Shown here: positions 35,747-49,119 of the stretch, one piece after another
How positions within the stretch are numbered: position 1 is the stretch's first letter
Layout of the letters: each line of letters begins with the position of its first letter
Origin: Chrysogorgia sp. JL179-B06
Taxonomy: Eukaryota > Cnidaria > Anthozoa > Scleralcyonacea > Chrysogorgiidae
Direction of reading: 5' to 3'
Assembly: GCA_035772405.1 (NCBI GenBank)
Contig: JAYKKM010000193.1
Location: forward strand, 2,317,501-2,381,500
Length of the DNA stretch: 64,000 bases
Program-made: the position numbers and the translations under genes
Notes under the pieces: model-generated
Seen by the model: the letters and a program-made list of their open reading frames with translations, nothing else
Database searches by the model: none
Told to the model about the DNA's origin: nothing

Positions 35747-36884
35747 TTCGATAAACTTCGTGTGTCACTGGTTTACAATTACAGTGTCTGTCGTAAAAAC
35801 TTCGTGCGGGTCAACGATCATTTTGACACCCACACACATGGCGGTTACTGTAGCAAGGATCACACAGCCATCAACTTAAAAACCTATCTACCTCCTTGAT
35901 CAGCGCAATTTGATTAAATAAAGCTCAACACAGAAGCTGAATATTTGGCTGAAAGTGTCCCCGTATTATGCAATTCGCAAATTCTACGCATGCGTAGATT
36001 GTTTATAAAACTTCCGGTAGCTTATTGTAGCATAGACAACATTTTCAACTAATAAAATTAAAATGAAACTGAAATCAGGGACGGCCAGATTTCAGCAATG
36101 CGAAATTGCCTAGGAATGTTTTGTAGCTACAATACCAACCTCCATTGCCATCAGATATCGCAAAAAGTATTTTGAGGGCGCTATACAGAGAATCAGATTT
36201 TATATCTCGCGGTTCGCGTTTCACGTAAAAATAATTTGCTACATCATTCAACGAATACATTCGTAGCTGATATATTCGTATAGAAATGACTTTGTCATAC
36301 GAAGCGAGAACTGTAACGTTGCTTACCGAGGCAGATCCGCTGTTACGCGAAATATTCTAAATATAGCGTGTGCGTTATTCCGGTATAATGGCCGGAAACT
36401 GCACTCCAGTCTTGGGAACTGGCGTAGGTTTGTGCTTGTTTGTGTGAGACGGAATAAGATTAGCAAAATTATAGATTTCGAGATTGGGTTCAGTTTATAT
36501 ATATAGTATGCCCCCGCAACGTTTATGAAAAGTGCCCTTTTTAAACACGAATAGCCGGCCCTTTTTGAACAAATAATATATAGACAAATAGTATATATTT
36601 GTGCCCATGAAAGCTTGTGCCCTCAAACTTAAAATGCATTGCTTCCTACGCGCCCACAATCAAAGTAGGGGAATGGCTAAAAGGGATGCAGACTCAAAAG
36701 GACCTTTCTGTTTTTGTCTGGTCTTTATTTCTCGTTAGGATAGGGTTATCTACGGTAAGGGTTAGGTTTTAAGAAAGGATCAAGGTTACTAAGTTAGGGT
36801 TAGGATTAGTAGCATGCGTCACATTCGAACTTAAGGTGGCTCTTTACTGTTTCTTGAAAGGTGGCAAAAATGCAAATTTCAATC

Positions 36885-37383
36885 TCGAAAAGTGCCCATG
36901 GTGCATAGAATAACTTTCAGGGCATCAAATACTATTAATGGCTAAAGTGTTTCATCTGTTGCTATGACAACAGTGACGTTTCAAAATGGCCGAAAATGAA
37001 CATTTAATCTAATTTATTTCGCAAACGAGTCGGTGACCCCCGATTTTTTTGGCATTTAAACATTTCTTTTAGTTTAATTAATAAATAGGCAAATTAAAAA
37101 AAAATTCTGTGGATCCAATTATTTTACACAAAAAAAATCATGTTTTTTAGTTTTTTAAAAAATTGGATCCACAGAATTTTTTTTAAATTTGCCTATTCAT
37201 TAATTAAACTAAAAGAAATGTTTAAATGCAAAAAAAATCGAGGGTCGCCGACACGTTTGAAACGTCACTGTTGTCATAGCAACAGATGAAACACTTTAGC
37301 CACTAATAGTATTTGATGCCCTGGAAGCTATTCTATGCATAGCTTTAGTTTCAATCTTTTCCGAAATATCCATGGGCACTTTT
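36885..37383. repeat. foldback element inserted in the left arm of 36831-38813
   Basis: Palindrome of about 500 bp (AAAGTGCCCATGG at left, CCATGGGCACTTT at right; centre GGATCCACAGAATTTTTT). The right arm of the host element near 38750 shows the uninterrupted sequence CGAAAAGTATGGTGTTCC. Confidence 0.75.
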
Positions 37384-37937
37384 CTATGGTGTTCCATCTC
37401 CGCCAAAAATGTATATTGCGTGTCAACATTCAAGTTTGACTTTCAACATTCATATTCGTCAATCGACCATGAACATTAGGTAGTGCTTTTATGAATTATG
37501 TAGCACTACGTCGAACCGCACAGGGTTGAACAATCGACTTTACAATGCGATATCGAAGTTTGCGATTCAACATTCAACTTTGCAAAGCATTAACGAAGTT
37601 TGTGATTCAACAATCAAGTTTACTTATCATATCAAACATTTGACATTGCCGATTCCGATTGCAAAGTTCGCAATTCAACAGTCAACTTTGCAATGCGATA
37701 TCAAAGTTTGAAATTCGACATTTAACATTGAAATACAATATCGAAGTTCGCGATTCAATATTCGACTTTGCAATGCGATTTAACTTTCAACTTTGCGGAC
37801 AAACTCCGCCAAAAAACAAATTCCGCCAAAAATCGTCACGTGATCCAACCACTTATCCCTATTTATCTCATGTTGGTCCTTCTTTCGTCCAGAGATCTCT
37901 AGTTTTTCGTTTGTTTGTCGTCGACGCTGTGGCAAAT

Positions 37938-38063
37938 ATGGGTGATACCAGTGATCAGCAAGCTAGTGATCAGGTGAATTACGTTCACCAAACACTCAAG
38001 GAAACACTTCTCAGCGTTGCTAAGCATCTAAATGTTTTGCAAAGTCCGACTTGCGGCCTATAA
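37938..38063 (+). CDS. 41-codon ORF in the centre of the palindromic element
   Basis: Starts MGDTSDQQASDQVNYVHQ and ends QSPTCGL. It is the only non-repetitive open frame in the element. Not recognised; could be a captured host exon or the start of a lost transposon protein. Confidence 0.2.
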   Translation: MGDTSDQQASDQVNYVHQTLKETLLSVAKHLNVLQSPTCGL

Positions 38064-38813
38064 ATATACAAATATTTACTCTTTAATCTATGTATTTCAA
38101 CTCACTTTGTAATCACAAATTTATAGATTGCAATCACAGAAGAACACTTTTAATCAGTGGGGTAATGGAACTATACTGCGAGACTTTAGTGACCCTTTGA
38201 ATTTTGAAGGAATTTTGCATTCAGGGCCCTTGGCTTGTCCCCTTATATTTCAAGCAATGGTGTAACAGAAATTCCTTAAGCTTTATCAGCATGAGATAAA
38301 TAGGGATAAGTAGGGATAAGTTGTTGGATCACGTGATGATTTTTGGCGGACGGAGTTTGTCCGATGGTCGATATCGGATTACAAAGTTGAAAGTTAAATC
38401 GCGAACTTCGATATCGCATTGCAAAGGCGAACTTCGATATTGTATTTCAATGTTAAATGTTGAATTTCAAACTTTGATATCGCATCAATGTCAAATGTTT
38501 GATAAGTAAACTTGATTGTTGAATCACAAACTTCGTTAATGCTTTGCAAAGTTGAATGTTGAATCGCAAACTTCGATATCGCATTGTAAAGTCGATTGTT
38601 CATCCCTGTGCGGTTCGACGTAGTGCTACATAATTCATAAAAGCACTACCTAATGTTCATGGTCGAATGTCGATTGACGAATATGAATGTTGAAAGCCAA
38701 ACTTGAATGTTGACACGCAATATACATTTTTGGCGGAGATGGAACACCATACTTTTCGAGATTGAAATTTGCATTTTTGCCACCTTTCAAGAAACAGTAG
38801 GGAGCCACCTTAA

Positions 38814-40001
38814 CCCTAACCAATTGGCGGCAGCTTTTCCGGTAACCTCTTGGGCCATCCCCTTTCACCACTGTTCCAGTGCAATCTCGATTTCCCTTAC
38901 AAATTTGAGGTTTGTTTTATCTTTCTTGTTTATAGTTTAGTTCTCATATAATCTGAACTTTAAAGGCAATATGTGGTTTTCACAGACACACAATTTTTTC
39001 CATGTGGATTTCAAAATAATATTATATATTTGGCATCTTGTGCAATAGCCAAAATATTTTGAAGCAATAATCGGGAAATCAAAATTTCAAAAAGATACTT
39101 AAAGGGTTCAGTACTCCAGTCAAAACACAAGTGGAGTTCATATCAAGATCTTACTGACTTTAGTCCAGTATTTCCAAATTAGTTTCATAAAAGCATTAAT
39201 TCAAATCAATTATATACCGTATTTACTCGAGTACGCTCCGCGGTGCTCTTTAAATATTTAGCGGGTTTTAATTACACATTTGGTAGCAATAGCTAAATTG
39301 AAATACGTACGTTACAATATTAAAATGAAGAATAACTAACTTTACTATATGTCATAATAATTATACCTATTTCTAATAATACAATAATGTAAAAAAACAT
39401 GAAATACAAAGGTATACCCTACAGTAAACACCCGCTATGAAGAACCTTCCACCTATAAGAACCTCAGGCTGAAATTACGGATTTTGTGCCCTCTCAATAA
39501 GAACCTGTTTGAGCCTGATATTTGAAATAGGTTCTTATGTCACAAAATCAATTTATAATTCCACTGTAGCAAAGTCCCAAATGAGGATCACTGACACCAA
39601 CATCTGGTTGCAGTTCCTTATCTTTTATACAATAATGTACAATGCATTTGCATGTTGACGTACAGTAGATCTCAAAATTCTAGTTCGGTAAATCCAGTAT
39701 TTCAGTGTTAAGGAAGATGCACCTTAATATTGTTATATACTAGTCTTACCATCTACAAAGAAAACTGAAAGTACTGCCTAGTTAATTTCATCCATATCAT
39801 CTCATTGACATAAGTGTTTATCAGTCACTGAATTGTGGCTTTATGGTTTATCGAGTTGTCTTTCTCCAGTTTTTTGCATGGTAAAATAATTACAAACCAA
39901 TTTATAAGAACCTAACACCCTGATTTTTTGTTAGAATCAAATATATAAGAACCTAGCTATCCCAAGCTGGTTTGGAAAAATGTAGGTTCTTCAAACTTGA
40001 G
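38814..40001. other. intergenic sequence, no gene
   Basis: Scattered TATAAGAACCT motifs (39440-39980) suggest an old TIR element with unclear ends. Confidence 0.45.
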
Positions 40002-40517
40002 TTAAAGGACATTGGCAATTGAAATAATAAGTACCTTTTCGATCAAAGTACGTAACTTAAATAGCCGGGATATAGTAGTTTGAGGTTGTAAAAATGCTCG
40101 TAAAGTGTATTAATTGTACTGTCAAAGTTGCTAACTTGAATCATTGTCCGCCATCTTGGATGTGTTTTCGATATGCATGTGACGTCACAACCTATAGCCA
40201 TCCTCGTGTCTTTATACGGTTTGATACTCGATTTTTGTGAATGTTTTCCTTTTTCAATTGAACCACACCATTTTAAAAAGCATTCCGCGGAAACTCGGCT
40301 TCCCACAGAGTAGTTTCATGAGGTTTACCCGTCACCAACTTCCAAGTTAATTAGGCAAAGTATTACAACAAGAAGGCGGATGACAGGATTGTCTTCGGTC
40401 AAAATTAGTACTGTTGTTTTGTACAAAAGTTGTTTTGTTTACGTGGATTCGTAAGCCTGTTTGTTAATCATAAAGTCAAAAATTTGAAGTTGTGATTTAT
40501 GTTGCCAATGTCCTTTG
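40002..40517. repeat. TTAA-flanked MITE (family D)
   Basis: TTAAAGGACATTGGCAA at left and TTGCCAATGTCCTTTGAA at right (last flank changed to TTGA). Confidence 0.7.
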
Positions 40518-41289
40518 AATTTACAAATAGCGTAGCAAAGCGGGCTGTTTTTAAAGGTTTATTCTTATAGTTATAAAATTGATTACTATTAATTTGATAT
40601 AGTATTTCTAGTATCATACAGATCTTCTAACCGTGATGGCCATCTTATAGTATGAGTTCAACGCACGATTATTCTCAATGCACGTTTTTTTAATCCTTTC
40701 ATCGCTATGCCATTCTGCAGATCCGTATAGTGTACGGCTCTGCATGGTAGTCTGGGCGCAATAGAATGTTTGGAGGTCCCAGGGTCTTATCTCGATGCAG
40801 TAGCTCAGTAGTTCTTCATGATCATGACTTTCAGGAAATATAATCGCTTCCTCGCCTCAGTTTAATAATGTATTTGGTGTTTGTTTCCCACAGTTTAAAT
40901 CAGCTGATCCATCCAAACTCCCAATAGTTCACATGAGGTCTTTTTTTCGAGGGCATGGCTCTCTTTAAAATTCATAACATTTGTAAACGATATCGATAAC
41001 AAGCAAATGTTAACCAACAAAATAAACATGTTTCAAATGTCATTCACTGTCAAAAACGTATTTTTACAAACCGTCAACTTAATGTCATTGCCCCTTTCGA
41101 CATACCCACTGCATACACTAAATGTTTCTAAATGTAAATTAGTAATATATGGCAGCACTCTCAATTAAACTCATTCGAATTTTAGTCATGTTTATGCAGT
41201 AAAAACTGGAGGCGTATTGCTGGTCAGAGCGAGGGTCAGAGCATATTGATTCCATTTGCAAGAAAGTAAATTAACGCCTTGGCATTATC

Positions 41290-42206
41290 CGTCGTGTAAA
41301 ACTCTTACAGTGACATAGTGTGGGGAGACAAAACTAATTCCACACTCATGGAACACCTGCACGTTTTACAGAACAACGCCGCCAGACTTTTATCAGTCCA
41401 CGATCTTCCTAACTTGTTATACGCCTCTCTGCTACTACTAGCTATGTCATTAAAATCTCTTATCTGGAGACCACTATCTCTTCGTTGTCGCTACCAGATC
41501 GTTGTCTCTCAATTTTTAAGCATGTCAACTATATCGCAGACTTTGCCTTTGGTTTTGAACTGAAGACTAACTTCCAATATTCACCACTACAATACACGTC
41601 CGCGAGACAATTTCCATCTACATTCTACCGCAACCACGATACGCCTTCTATTTTGATTTTCGTTTTTTCCGGAGAATTCGGAGCTTATTAACTGGGGTAA
41701 ACAGCAAATGAAGTATCATCACATCACATGGCTATAGCAGGGTGGGCCCGGGGGGGGGGGGGCGGGCTATCCCCCAATAATTTGCTGTGGCGATTTATTG
41801 CCAGTTTAGATCTGTTTAAACTTGCTGGAAATTACTCTCAGAAGTCAGGAAATCCTATTTCAGAGATCATAATTTCAAAATATTTCGTGGGGGAGATGCT
41901 CCCGGACCCCCCAGCAGTGCTAGTCCCATTATCGCAACCCCCCCCCCCCCCAATTGACTTTCTCTTGCTACGCCGGCGCTATGGGAATCTTCAAGTTTAT
42001 AATTTTTAAAACAAACCTAAAGAAACTATTCTAATCACTCCAATTTTCAAATTACTTTATTTGCGTTTGAACGCGTAACGTTTATCTTCTTATAGTTTTA
42101 TATCTTAAAATCAATCATGTATTTTACATTACTTATATATTTACTGTTTACGACAGGACCTCCCTGAAAACCACCATTGGCGAGCGGAATAAATAAATAA
42201 ATAAAC
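41290..42206 (+). mobile_element. frameshifted retrotransposon 3' part with inserted G-run MITE
   Basis: ORF from 41318 begins WGDKTNSTLMEHLHVLQNNA, an RT C-terminal motif; an overlapping frame continues to 41691. A G/C-run element (about 41731-41986) interrupts it, and the tail ends in GGACCTCCCTGAAAACC and (AATA)n. Confidence 0.55.
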
Positions 42207-42683
42207 TGAAAAACATTGTAATACAGGAGAATAAATTTCCGAGGCTGGTTTAGATTGAGTTAATGTTTGTGAACTGGAATTAACGGCGCTTATTCGAGGA
42301 CGGCGCTCGTAGTTTGTCAGAAACGTTTTCCAACTGTTATATGTTACACTCTTGAAATAAAGTTGTTATTATTCTTATTATTCTTCTTCTTATTATTATT
42401 CTTATTATAAAGAGTGAGTTGTCAGGGTCGTGCATTGCGGTGTTTGTTATTGTTTTCATATAGATCAATACGGACGTTTACAGCAAATAGCAATAAAAAT
42501 ATTCAGTCTAGTATATTTTCACTTTGGAAATCGACAAACTAACACGTTTAATGAAAGGATTGCAAAGATATCGACGGATTAGAAAGCGAACTCATCAACT
42601 CAACTGCCAGTCCAGCCACCAAATGGCCGCCATACGAATGTGAGCGCGCAATGCATGACCCTAACACTCTCGCAAAGTTGAGG

Positions 42684-42994
42684 TAACCGTGAGGTACTAG
42701 GTCTGAGTCGCCTTCTGGATGATCCTTTTGTTAGTATTAAGGTTAATATTAGAAAACTTTTAGGCGGGTGGTTAGAAAACCTATTAGGCGGGTTTAGGGT
42801 TGGGTTAGGATCTAAGTTGTTTTGGGGTTAGCAGTTCCATGATGTATTTCAATCATACAGCATGTCCGATCGTAACAATCTCTCATTTCGTCCAACCTCT
42901 CGTGGATACTAAAAAAGATCATCCAGAAGACGGCTCAGACCCAGTACCTCTGCGAGTGTACCATCTAGCCACGACCAACCACGACCCTCATTAA
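42684..42994. repeat. MITE with GAGGTACTAGGTCTGAGTCG ends, copy 1
   Basis: Left GTGAGGTACTAGGTCTGAG, right CTCAGACCCAGTACCTC, then GACCAACCACGACC. Interior holds TTAGGG-like runs. Copy 2 is at 43385-43631. Confidence 0.65.
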
Positions 42995-43033
42995 TATGTT
43001 GCTCTCACACGCGGCCGCGCTTAATCGTGGGCG

Positions 43034-43806
43034 CTTCAAGTGCCCCGCGGGCTGCGACGAAATATCACATTACGTTTCCTGGAATTTTTTGTCATCATTT
43101 TAATTAGGTTAATAAAGCATGTTCGCATTTGCCAAAACAAATGAACAACAAATATTCTATCACAAGAAATTTAACCTCCAAAGTGCCCAAATTTTGTCCG
43201 CCATTGCTCAAAACTTGTTCCAGACGAGCCCGCGAGTTTGTTATTGAGACTCAACACGCGACAAAGATTTATGGAAATTATACGATAAGTTACAATAGAA
43301 AGTTTTCCCCAAGTAGCTTTATGTTCATACACAACTAGCCACGTGTTGAGTCTTTGACGTCACTTCCTCTAATCGCAACCTAAGGGTCGTGGTGACCATG
43401 AGGTACTAGGTCTGAGTCGTCTTCTGGACGATCCTTTTATTAGTATAAAGGTTAGTATTAGAAAACCATTAGGCGGGGGGGGGGGGGGGTAGAAAACCCA
43501 GTAGGCGGGTCTAAGTTGTTTTGGGGTTAGCAGTTCCATGATGTATTTCATCACACAGGCATGTCCGATGACTCCGATCGTCCTCTCGCGAATACTAAAA
43601 AAGATCGTCCATAAGACGATTCAGTCGGACCCAACCTAAGCGTCCGGAACATGCTCGAGTAATGGCGGCCGTATAAAACAGTCTGAAAAGGCGACTTCCC
43701 ATGCCGCAAATTGCTTGAAATTTGGCAAGTTAAGCAAGAACACCATCCTCTTTACAAATATGTAAAAATTCGGGATACCAAACATTTCATCACAGGGGCA
43801 CTTTAA
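43034..43806. repeat. family C MITE, reverse copy, interrupted
   Basis: Matches the reverse complement of 9796-10334, ending GGGGCACTTTAA at 43806. Split by the insertion at 43385-43631. Confidence 0.75.
43385..43631. mobile_element. 247-bp MITE with 9-bp target duplication
   Basis: Direct repeats CAACCTAAG at 43376-43384 and 43632-43640; the uninterrupted family C copy (near 9965-9985) has a single CAACCTAAG in the same context. A 9-bp duplication suggests a Mutator-like mover. Confidence 0.7.
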
Positions 43807-44370
43807 TCGTGGGAGGCGCTTGATCAAGCAAGGAGAAAATACGGTGGGTTAGGGTTAGAAAACACGTTAGGCGGGGGGTTAGGGTTAGGGTTAGGATGGG
43901 TTATTTAGGGTTAGGATAAAAGTTGTTTCGGGTTAGCCAATCAGATTGCTTCCCATGGCAAGTGATCCCAAAAAAATTTTCTGCGCGCCGCCCCGCCTGC
44001 CTATTAAGAAGAGCTTCCGGAGGAGGCAGACTATCACCAATATACAAGGCTGAAGCACTCAAAGCGGCGCCGATGACGAACTAATCGGGCCGCAAATACG
44101 TTTGCAGCCCTGCTTATCATTGATCTTATAATGCACTACATCCTCGCTCCGCTCGGGCGCAAATGTTACTACGGACCACAAATAAATAATATGCTCTCCA
44201 AAAGTCATGTTATATTCCCTTATTTATACCACAATACGCATGCCCAATGTAACCCTAAAGGCTTCACACAGCATTGATTCTATACTACTTACCGACGCGC
44301 CGATCCATAATATGGATACAACTCAACACTACAGAGTACAGATTCTAAACAAATAAAGCCGCTAAACTAA

Positions 44371-44592
44371 ACTGGATGCTCGCCATTTAATTCTTACTCA
44401 ACTAAAGCCTTAAAAATACTTCACGAGAATCCCCCCAGACCCTACGACAGAAACATCGATGTGTCGTATCTTGAAACGTATCCACGAGGACTTATAGATT
44501 TTGACTTTGAACTCCTCAATCAAATTCATAATTACAAGAACTGGCAACGATCTCGTATGTGCCACAATAAATTTCAACAACCTGGACGATAA
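44371..44592 (+). other. unidentified 73-residue open frame
   Basis: Reads STKALKILHENPPRPYDRNI and LIDFDFELLNQIHNYKNW before TAA. Coding-like composition, no Met, family not recognised; probably mobile-element derived. Confidence 0.3.
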
Positions 44593-45420
44593 ATTTGAAA
44601 ATACACTAAAAAAATAATCAACCGTCTATAATGTTAAACAATGTTGCTGAGCTTTTGTCCCGTGCGCCAGGGACGTCATCAGAACTTTTTTATGTGGGTA
44701 TCCTGATTATAAATATTTGATTATTATTGTACTGTCATAACAATTTTATGCGAGAAGTCACGCAAATCATACGTCATCATAATATGTTTTTACCAGTTTG
44801 TGATAAACTAATTCAAAATTTATGAAAACAGTAGCACGGAATTGATTGCAAAAATTATTTAAGTTGATTTTCAGATTTGTTTAATTAATTGGTTAGTTAG
44901 TCCCGTCTCCCTTCCCCCAGGTGCATTGTGGATCGGAGTGTTTTTGACAATGAGAATGACAAACAGGACAAGGCTAAAAGGGACGACTCAAAAGGATCTT
45001 CCCATTTTCAAGAACTAGTCTAATCCCAATATCGAACCTAATCCTAATCCTAACCTTGATCCTAACCCCAATCATAGCTAATCCTAACCAAACCAAAGTA
45101 AAAAAAAGACAAAAACAGACACGGTCCTTTTGAGTCATGGGTTTTCTTTTGAGTCCTTTTAGCTATTTCCTGACAAACATGGGTCTCAGAGCCAACACGA
45201 GTATACACTAGCGCCGATCGAACCCACAACCTTCTCACCACTGATCTCAAATTAATAGGACTGGTTTCTATATTGTATCTGATGAGCTGATTTTGAAGCC
45301 TGATATTTGCATAATGCAAATTGACGAGAGATCATTAGAAGCTCCGAGTTGCAATCAAATCAAACTGTGACGCTCGCGAAATCGGTTTAGTGTCTGGCCA
45401 ATATAGTTTCTTTGTTAACA

Positions 45421-45884
45421 TTAAATCACTGATCTCAAAAATAGGACTGGATAGAGCAACCTATTGTTTCGGAGTCACGAAAATTGAAGCCGGAAATAGC
45501 TAGCGGCGGCCATCTTGGAGTGACCACTTTCTGTGACTACGCTATATAGTTTTACTTAGGTGAAGCCGAGTTTTCGCGTATTTAAGCAATTATCTGTTCA
45601 CAAATCGAACTCATCCCAAATATCCTAAGAAGTAGAAAGTATTCAAAGGTATTTGGACTCAAAATATTGTAAGTTTAGGCGGAAAACGTCTGGAAAATGA
45701 TTCCCACAGCTCCATGTTTTGAAGTCCCGCCAAGTAAGAAGCTTGGTCGTTGAATTGTCAGTGGTTTGGATCACTCAGGATTTATTTACTGTATCTGGAC
45801 AAAGGTTTTAAGGACTCACTGTGGTAGCGCTTTCGTTCTTTCTCTTAATTTTTGTGGTTACTCAAATTATTTATCCAAATATAC

Positions 45885-45963
<79 letters not shown>

Positions 45964-47982
45964 AGGTTGTCGAATGGTACTGTAATTATCTAAATACTAA
46001 ATAAGTTTCTGTGTGGTTGTACATTATTGCTTTATTAATTAATATTGTTGCCTTTGATTGCTTAGCTTTCAGCAAGAGGTACATGTACATTATTGTTGTT
46101 TTCACTTATTTATTGAGTCAAAATTTATATCACTGTAAGACCCTATATATCATATATGATACATAATTCTGTGACTTATGTTTGGGGGAGCTTATTTTGA
46201 GAAGGATTTTTGTATAGAATGCAGAGGACTTACCTTTGGGAGGTCTTATTATTGGAAGTTTACAGTATGTGTTTTATGGTCAAACATTGTCATTACTGGT
46301 TCCTGAAGTGGCCCTGGCTTAATCCTTAATACTTTAAGCAGCATATTTTTCAGAGAATTTACCAGTGCAATGATGGCTGTGGATTTATCACAGATAGCAT
46401 GTCATGATCATACATATATTTGCAATTGCCAGGTAAATTTATTTTGGCAATATACTGACAATTATGTTATGAAAAAGGCAACCTCAAGAAAAAGGAGGAA
46501 AACAAACCCAATGAACCAGGCACCAAACAGCTACTACTTTTAAGTTTCAGTACGTCAATGTACAATTCCTCACCAGGACTAATTTTATTAGGATCCAATG
46601 TGATGACATGCTGCATTTGTGTTCCTTTTATGGTTCCCAATGTGCTTGTCTAAATCCAGGGGATAATTCTGTCACTTTGGTGTTCATTACCTAACACATG
46701 TTTTATCAAACAGATTTATTGGTAATATTAAAAATGGCACCATTTCTAGTTTGTAAATGGTGGTGAATTTATAGACCATATAGCTACAAATAGACTTGGC
46801 CAACAAGTTCATGGTGTCCCAATCCCTTGTGACAATGTATTGATAGTGACACTAAGAACTTTATTATACACAAGTCATTAACATTTATGTGCATGAGTTC
46901 ACATAAACTTTATCTGATTTAAGCTAGTATTGGTCTTGTCTTGTTTTTCTCAGGTACCCATCATGTTTAGGTCTAGAAATTTAATAAAAACAGCAGCATT
47001 TAGCTTGGGAGAAATGGCTGGTTTATCTGAACCAGTACTTTTCTAGCAACATTAGTATGAAGGAAACTATTATCAACCTGGGGTAAAGATTTTCCAAATC
47101 CACTATATGAATAGAAGCTTGACATGTTCTCAATTATCTGTACAGACAGTACAGTATAATTAAGTGTATTTTTGAGGAAAATTTTGAAGAAAAGAATGTT
47201 CTAAATTAACTAGGAGAGCACACTTGTTTCACAAAAAGGTGGTAAACCTCCAAATTAAATTTATTTAATCTTTTATGGCAAATGGCCTTAATTATTATTG
47301 ATAACAAAAAGATGAATAAAAATAGTGACATAAATTTTGACTTTAAATAAATAAGTGAAAACAACATTAATGTACCTCTTACTGGAAGCTAAGCAATCAA
47401 AGGCAACAATAATTCATTAAACAATAATGTACAACCAGACCGAACCTTATTTAGTATTTAGATAATTATATACAGTACCATTCGACAACCTGTGCACTAA
47501 ATATATTAATAGTATATTTGGATAAATAAGTTGAGTAACCACAAAAATTAAGAGAAACAACGAAAGTGCTTACCACAGTGAGTCCTTAAAACCTTTGTCC
47601 AGATACAGTAAATAAATCCTTAGTCATCCAAACCACTGACAATTCAACGACCAAGCTTCTAATACTTGGCGGTTTGCACTTTGCAGGACTTCAAAACTTG
47701 GAGCTGTGGGAATCATTTTCCAGACATTTTCCGCCTAAACTTACAATATTTTGAGTCCAAATACCTTTGAATACTTTCTACTTCTTAGGATATTTAGGAT
47801 GAGTTCGATTTGTGAACAGATAATTGCTTAAATACGCGAAAACTCGGCTTCGCCTAAGTAAAACTATATAGCGTAGTCACAGAAAGTGGTCACTCCAAGA
47901 TGGCCGCCGCTAGCTATTTCCGGCTTCAAATCATTAACACTAGATGCTCTATCCAGTCCTTATTTTGAGATCAGTGCATTAA
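45421..47982. mobile_element. 2.6-kb element with about 0.7-kb inverted arms and TTAA duplication
   Basis: Left TTAA then ATCACTGATCTC, right GAGATCAGTGCA then TTAA. Arms about 45425-46135 and 47320-47978 match in reverse complement over GCGGCGGCCATCTTGGAGTG, GTAGTCACAGAAAGTGG and CAATCAAAGGCAAC. The centre (about 1.2 kb) has no usable ORF. An (AT)n tract sits in the left arm only. Confidence 0.75.
45891..45959. repeat. (AT)n microsatellite
   Basis: About 34 AT units in the left arm of the 45421-47982 element; the matching place in the right arm (near 47500) lacks it, so it expanded after insertion. Confidence 0.95.
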
Positions 47983-48784
47983 ATGCATAAAATCTTGAAC
48001 CTAATTTGACGTCTCATAGGAGGCTTCTCTAACAGGATAATTAGAGCCAACGGCGGCCATTACTAAGGGACCAAAGTCGCAGTAAATCTGTAAACCTCAT
48101 AGGATTTTCAGTTGGTCCCTTAGTAATGGCGGACTTCCGGCTTCATTTTCTGAACAATAGTTACTCGATCCAGTCTTCTTTCGAGATCAGTGCTTGTGAC
48201 TCACGCACTCAACTCTCCCATTCTCTCTCTCTATATATAGCTGACTCCAGTGAATGATTGGACCCAAAAGTGAAGGCAAAGATGGCCGACACGGAGAGAT
48301 ATTTTGGACGTCGGTTTCAATCCTCCGTCCAAAAGACGAACCCCGCGCAGCTTTTTTTTTAGTTAATATGAAAATTAATCGACATGATTAACCTAAAAAA
48401 CAAGTTTATTTAGTACCTTACTTGTATTAATATTCGCGTGGTATTAGAATTCGCGCAGACCGTAGGTGCGCGAAATTAAAACTTAGCGAAAAATAATCCG
48501 CGCGAAAAGGTAAGTACCGCGTAAGGCAAAATTTTGATGATTTTGAAAAAAAAACGGAAAAAAGAAAGCAAATCGTATATTATACATATTATTTTCGTTG
48601 TTACACTGATATCAGATTACAAACAGAAGAAACTGTCATCTTCTTCCCAATCAGTTATTTCTGTCGGAATATTTTCGGGTTCCATGTAGTATCCATTAAC
48701 TGAAGATTTCTGTAGTGGTATCACTTTGAATCACGCACAATTGCAGTCATATTTCCTCCATACTCAATATAAAATTTACAAAAT

Positions 48785-49119
48785 CTCGAAATTTCTCGAG
48801 GCAAATTCAAATTCGTCCTTCAAATTCTGTTTTCGGTTCTGTGGATTCTAGTTCATCTTGCATTGAAGTAGAGTTAGGCTCATCCTTGGCGTCTTCTTGT
48901 CTCAAACAAGTTTCATACCGGTCACCGGTGGCTTTCTTTTGCGTCACATTCATTGCACAAGCCAACACTAACACCAGCTTGGCAGCTTTCCATCCAGAAT
49001 ATTCTCCACTCTCCAAAAGAGGGAACTGAACATTGCAATCCTCGGTTACAGGCAAATACTTTACATTTTAAACATGTGTATTTAGTCGGATTATCGCAGA
49101 CAACGCACATACCTTCCAT
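48785..49119 (-). pseudogene. zinc-binding domain fragment, frameshifted
   Basis: Minus frame from 49119 reads MCVVCDNPTKYTCLKCKVFA, a C-x2-C...C-x2-C arrangement, and later GLCNECDAKESH. The overlapping frame (49055-48807) carries SGEYSGWKAAKL. The two frames alternate as if one protein had been broken by small indels. Probably a transposase-associated domain. No restored reading is given. Confidence 0.45.

Larger units (their letters stand above)
36831..38813. mobile_element. 2-kb TTAA-flanked palindromic element with minisatellite arms
   Basis: TTAAGGTGGCTC...GAGCCACCTTAA. Arms 37385-37860 and 38290-38755 are inverted copies made of repeats around TTCGATATCGCATTGCAAAG, with an ATCACGTGAT-flanking end near the centre. 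The left arm is interrupted at about 36890 by another foldback. The unique centre (about 37880-38290) carries a short ORF. Confidence 0.8.
45239..48192. mobile_element. CACTGATCTC-end element split by a larger relative
   Basis: Its two halves (45239-45424 and 47983-48192) together match the reverse complement of the intact element at 53237-53745, apart from an internal deletion. The gap between them is the 2.6 kb element at 45421-47982. Confidence 0.7.

Noticed and set aside
37526..38603. Paired ORFs with YNAISKFAIQHSTLQ repeats
   Set aside because: Translations of the minisatellite arms of the palindromic element in both orientations.
45766..45960. 64-codon ORF ending in YIYIYI
   Set aside because: Runs into the (AT)n tract inside a transposon arm.
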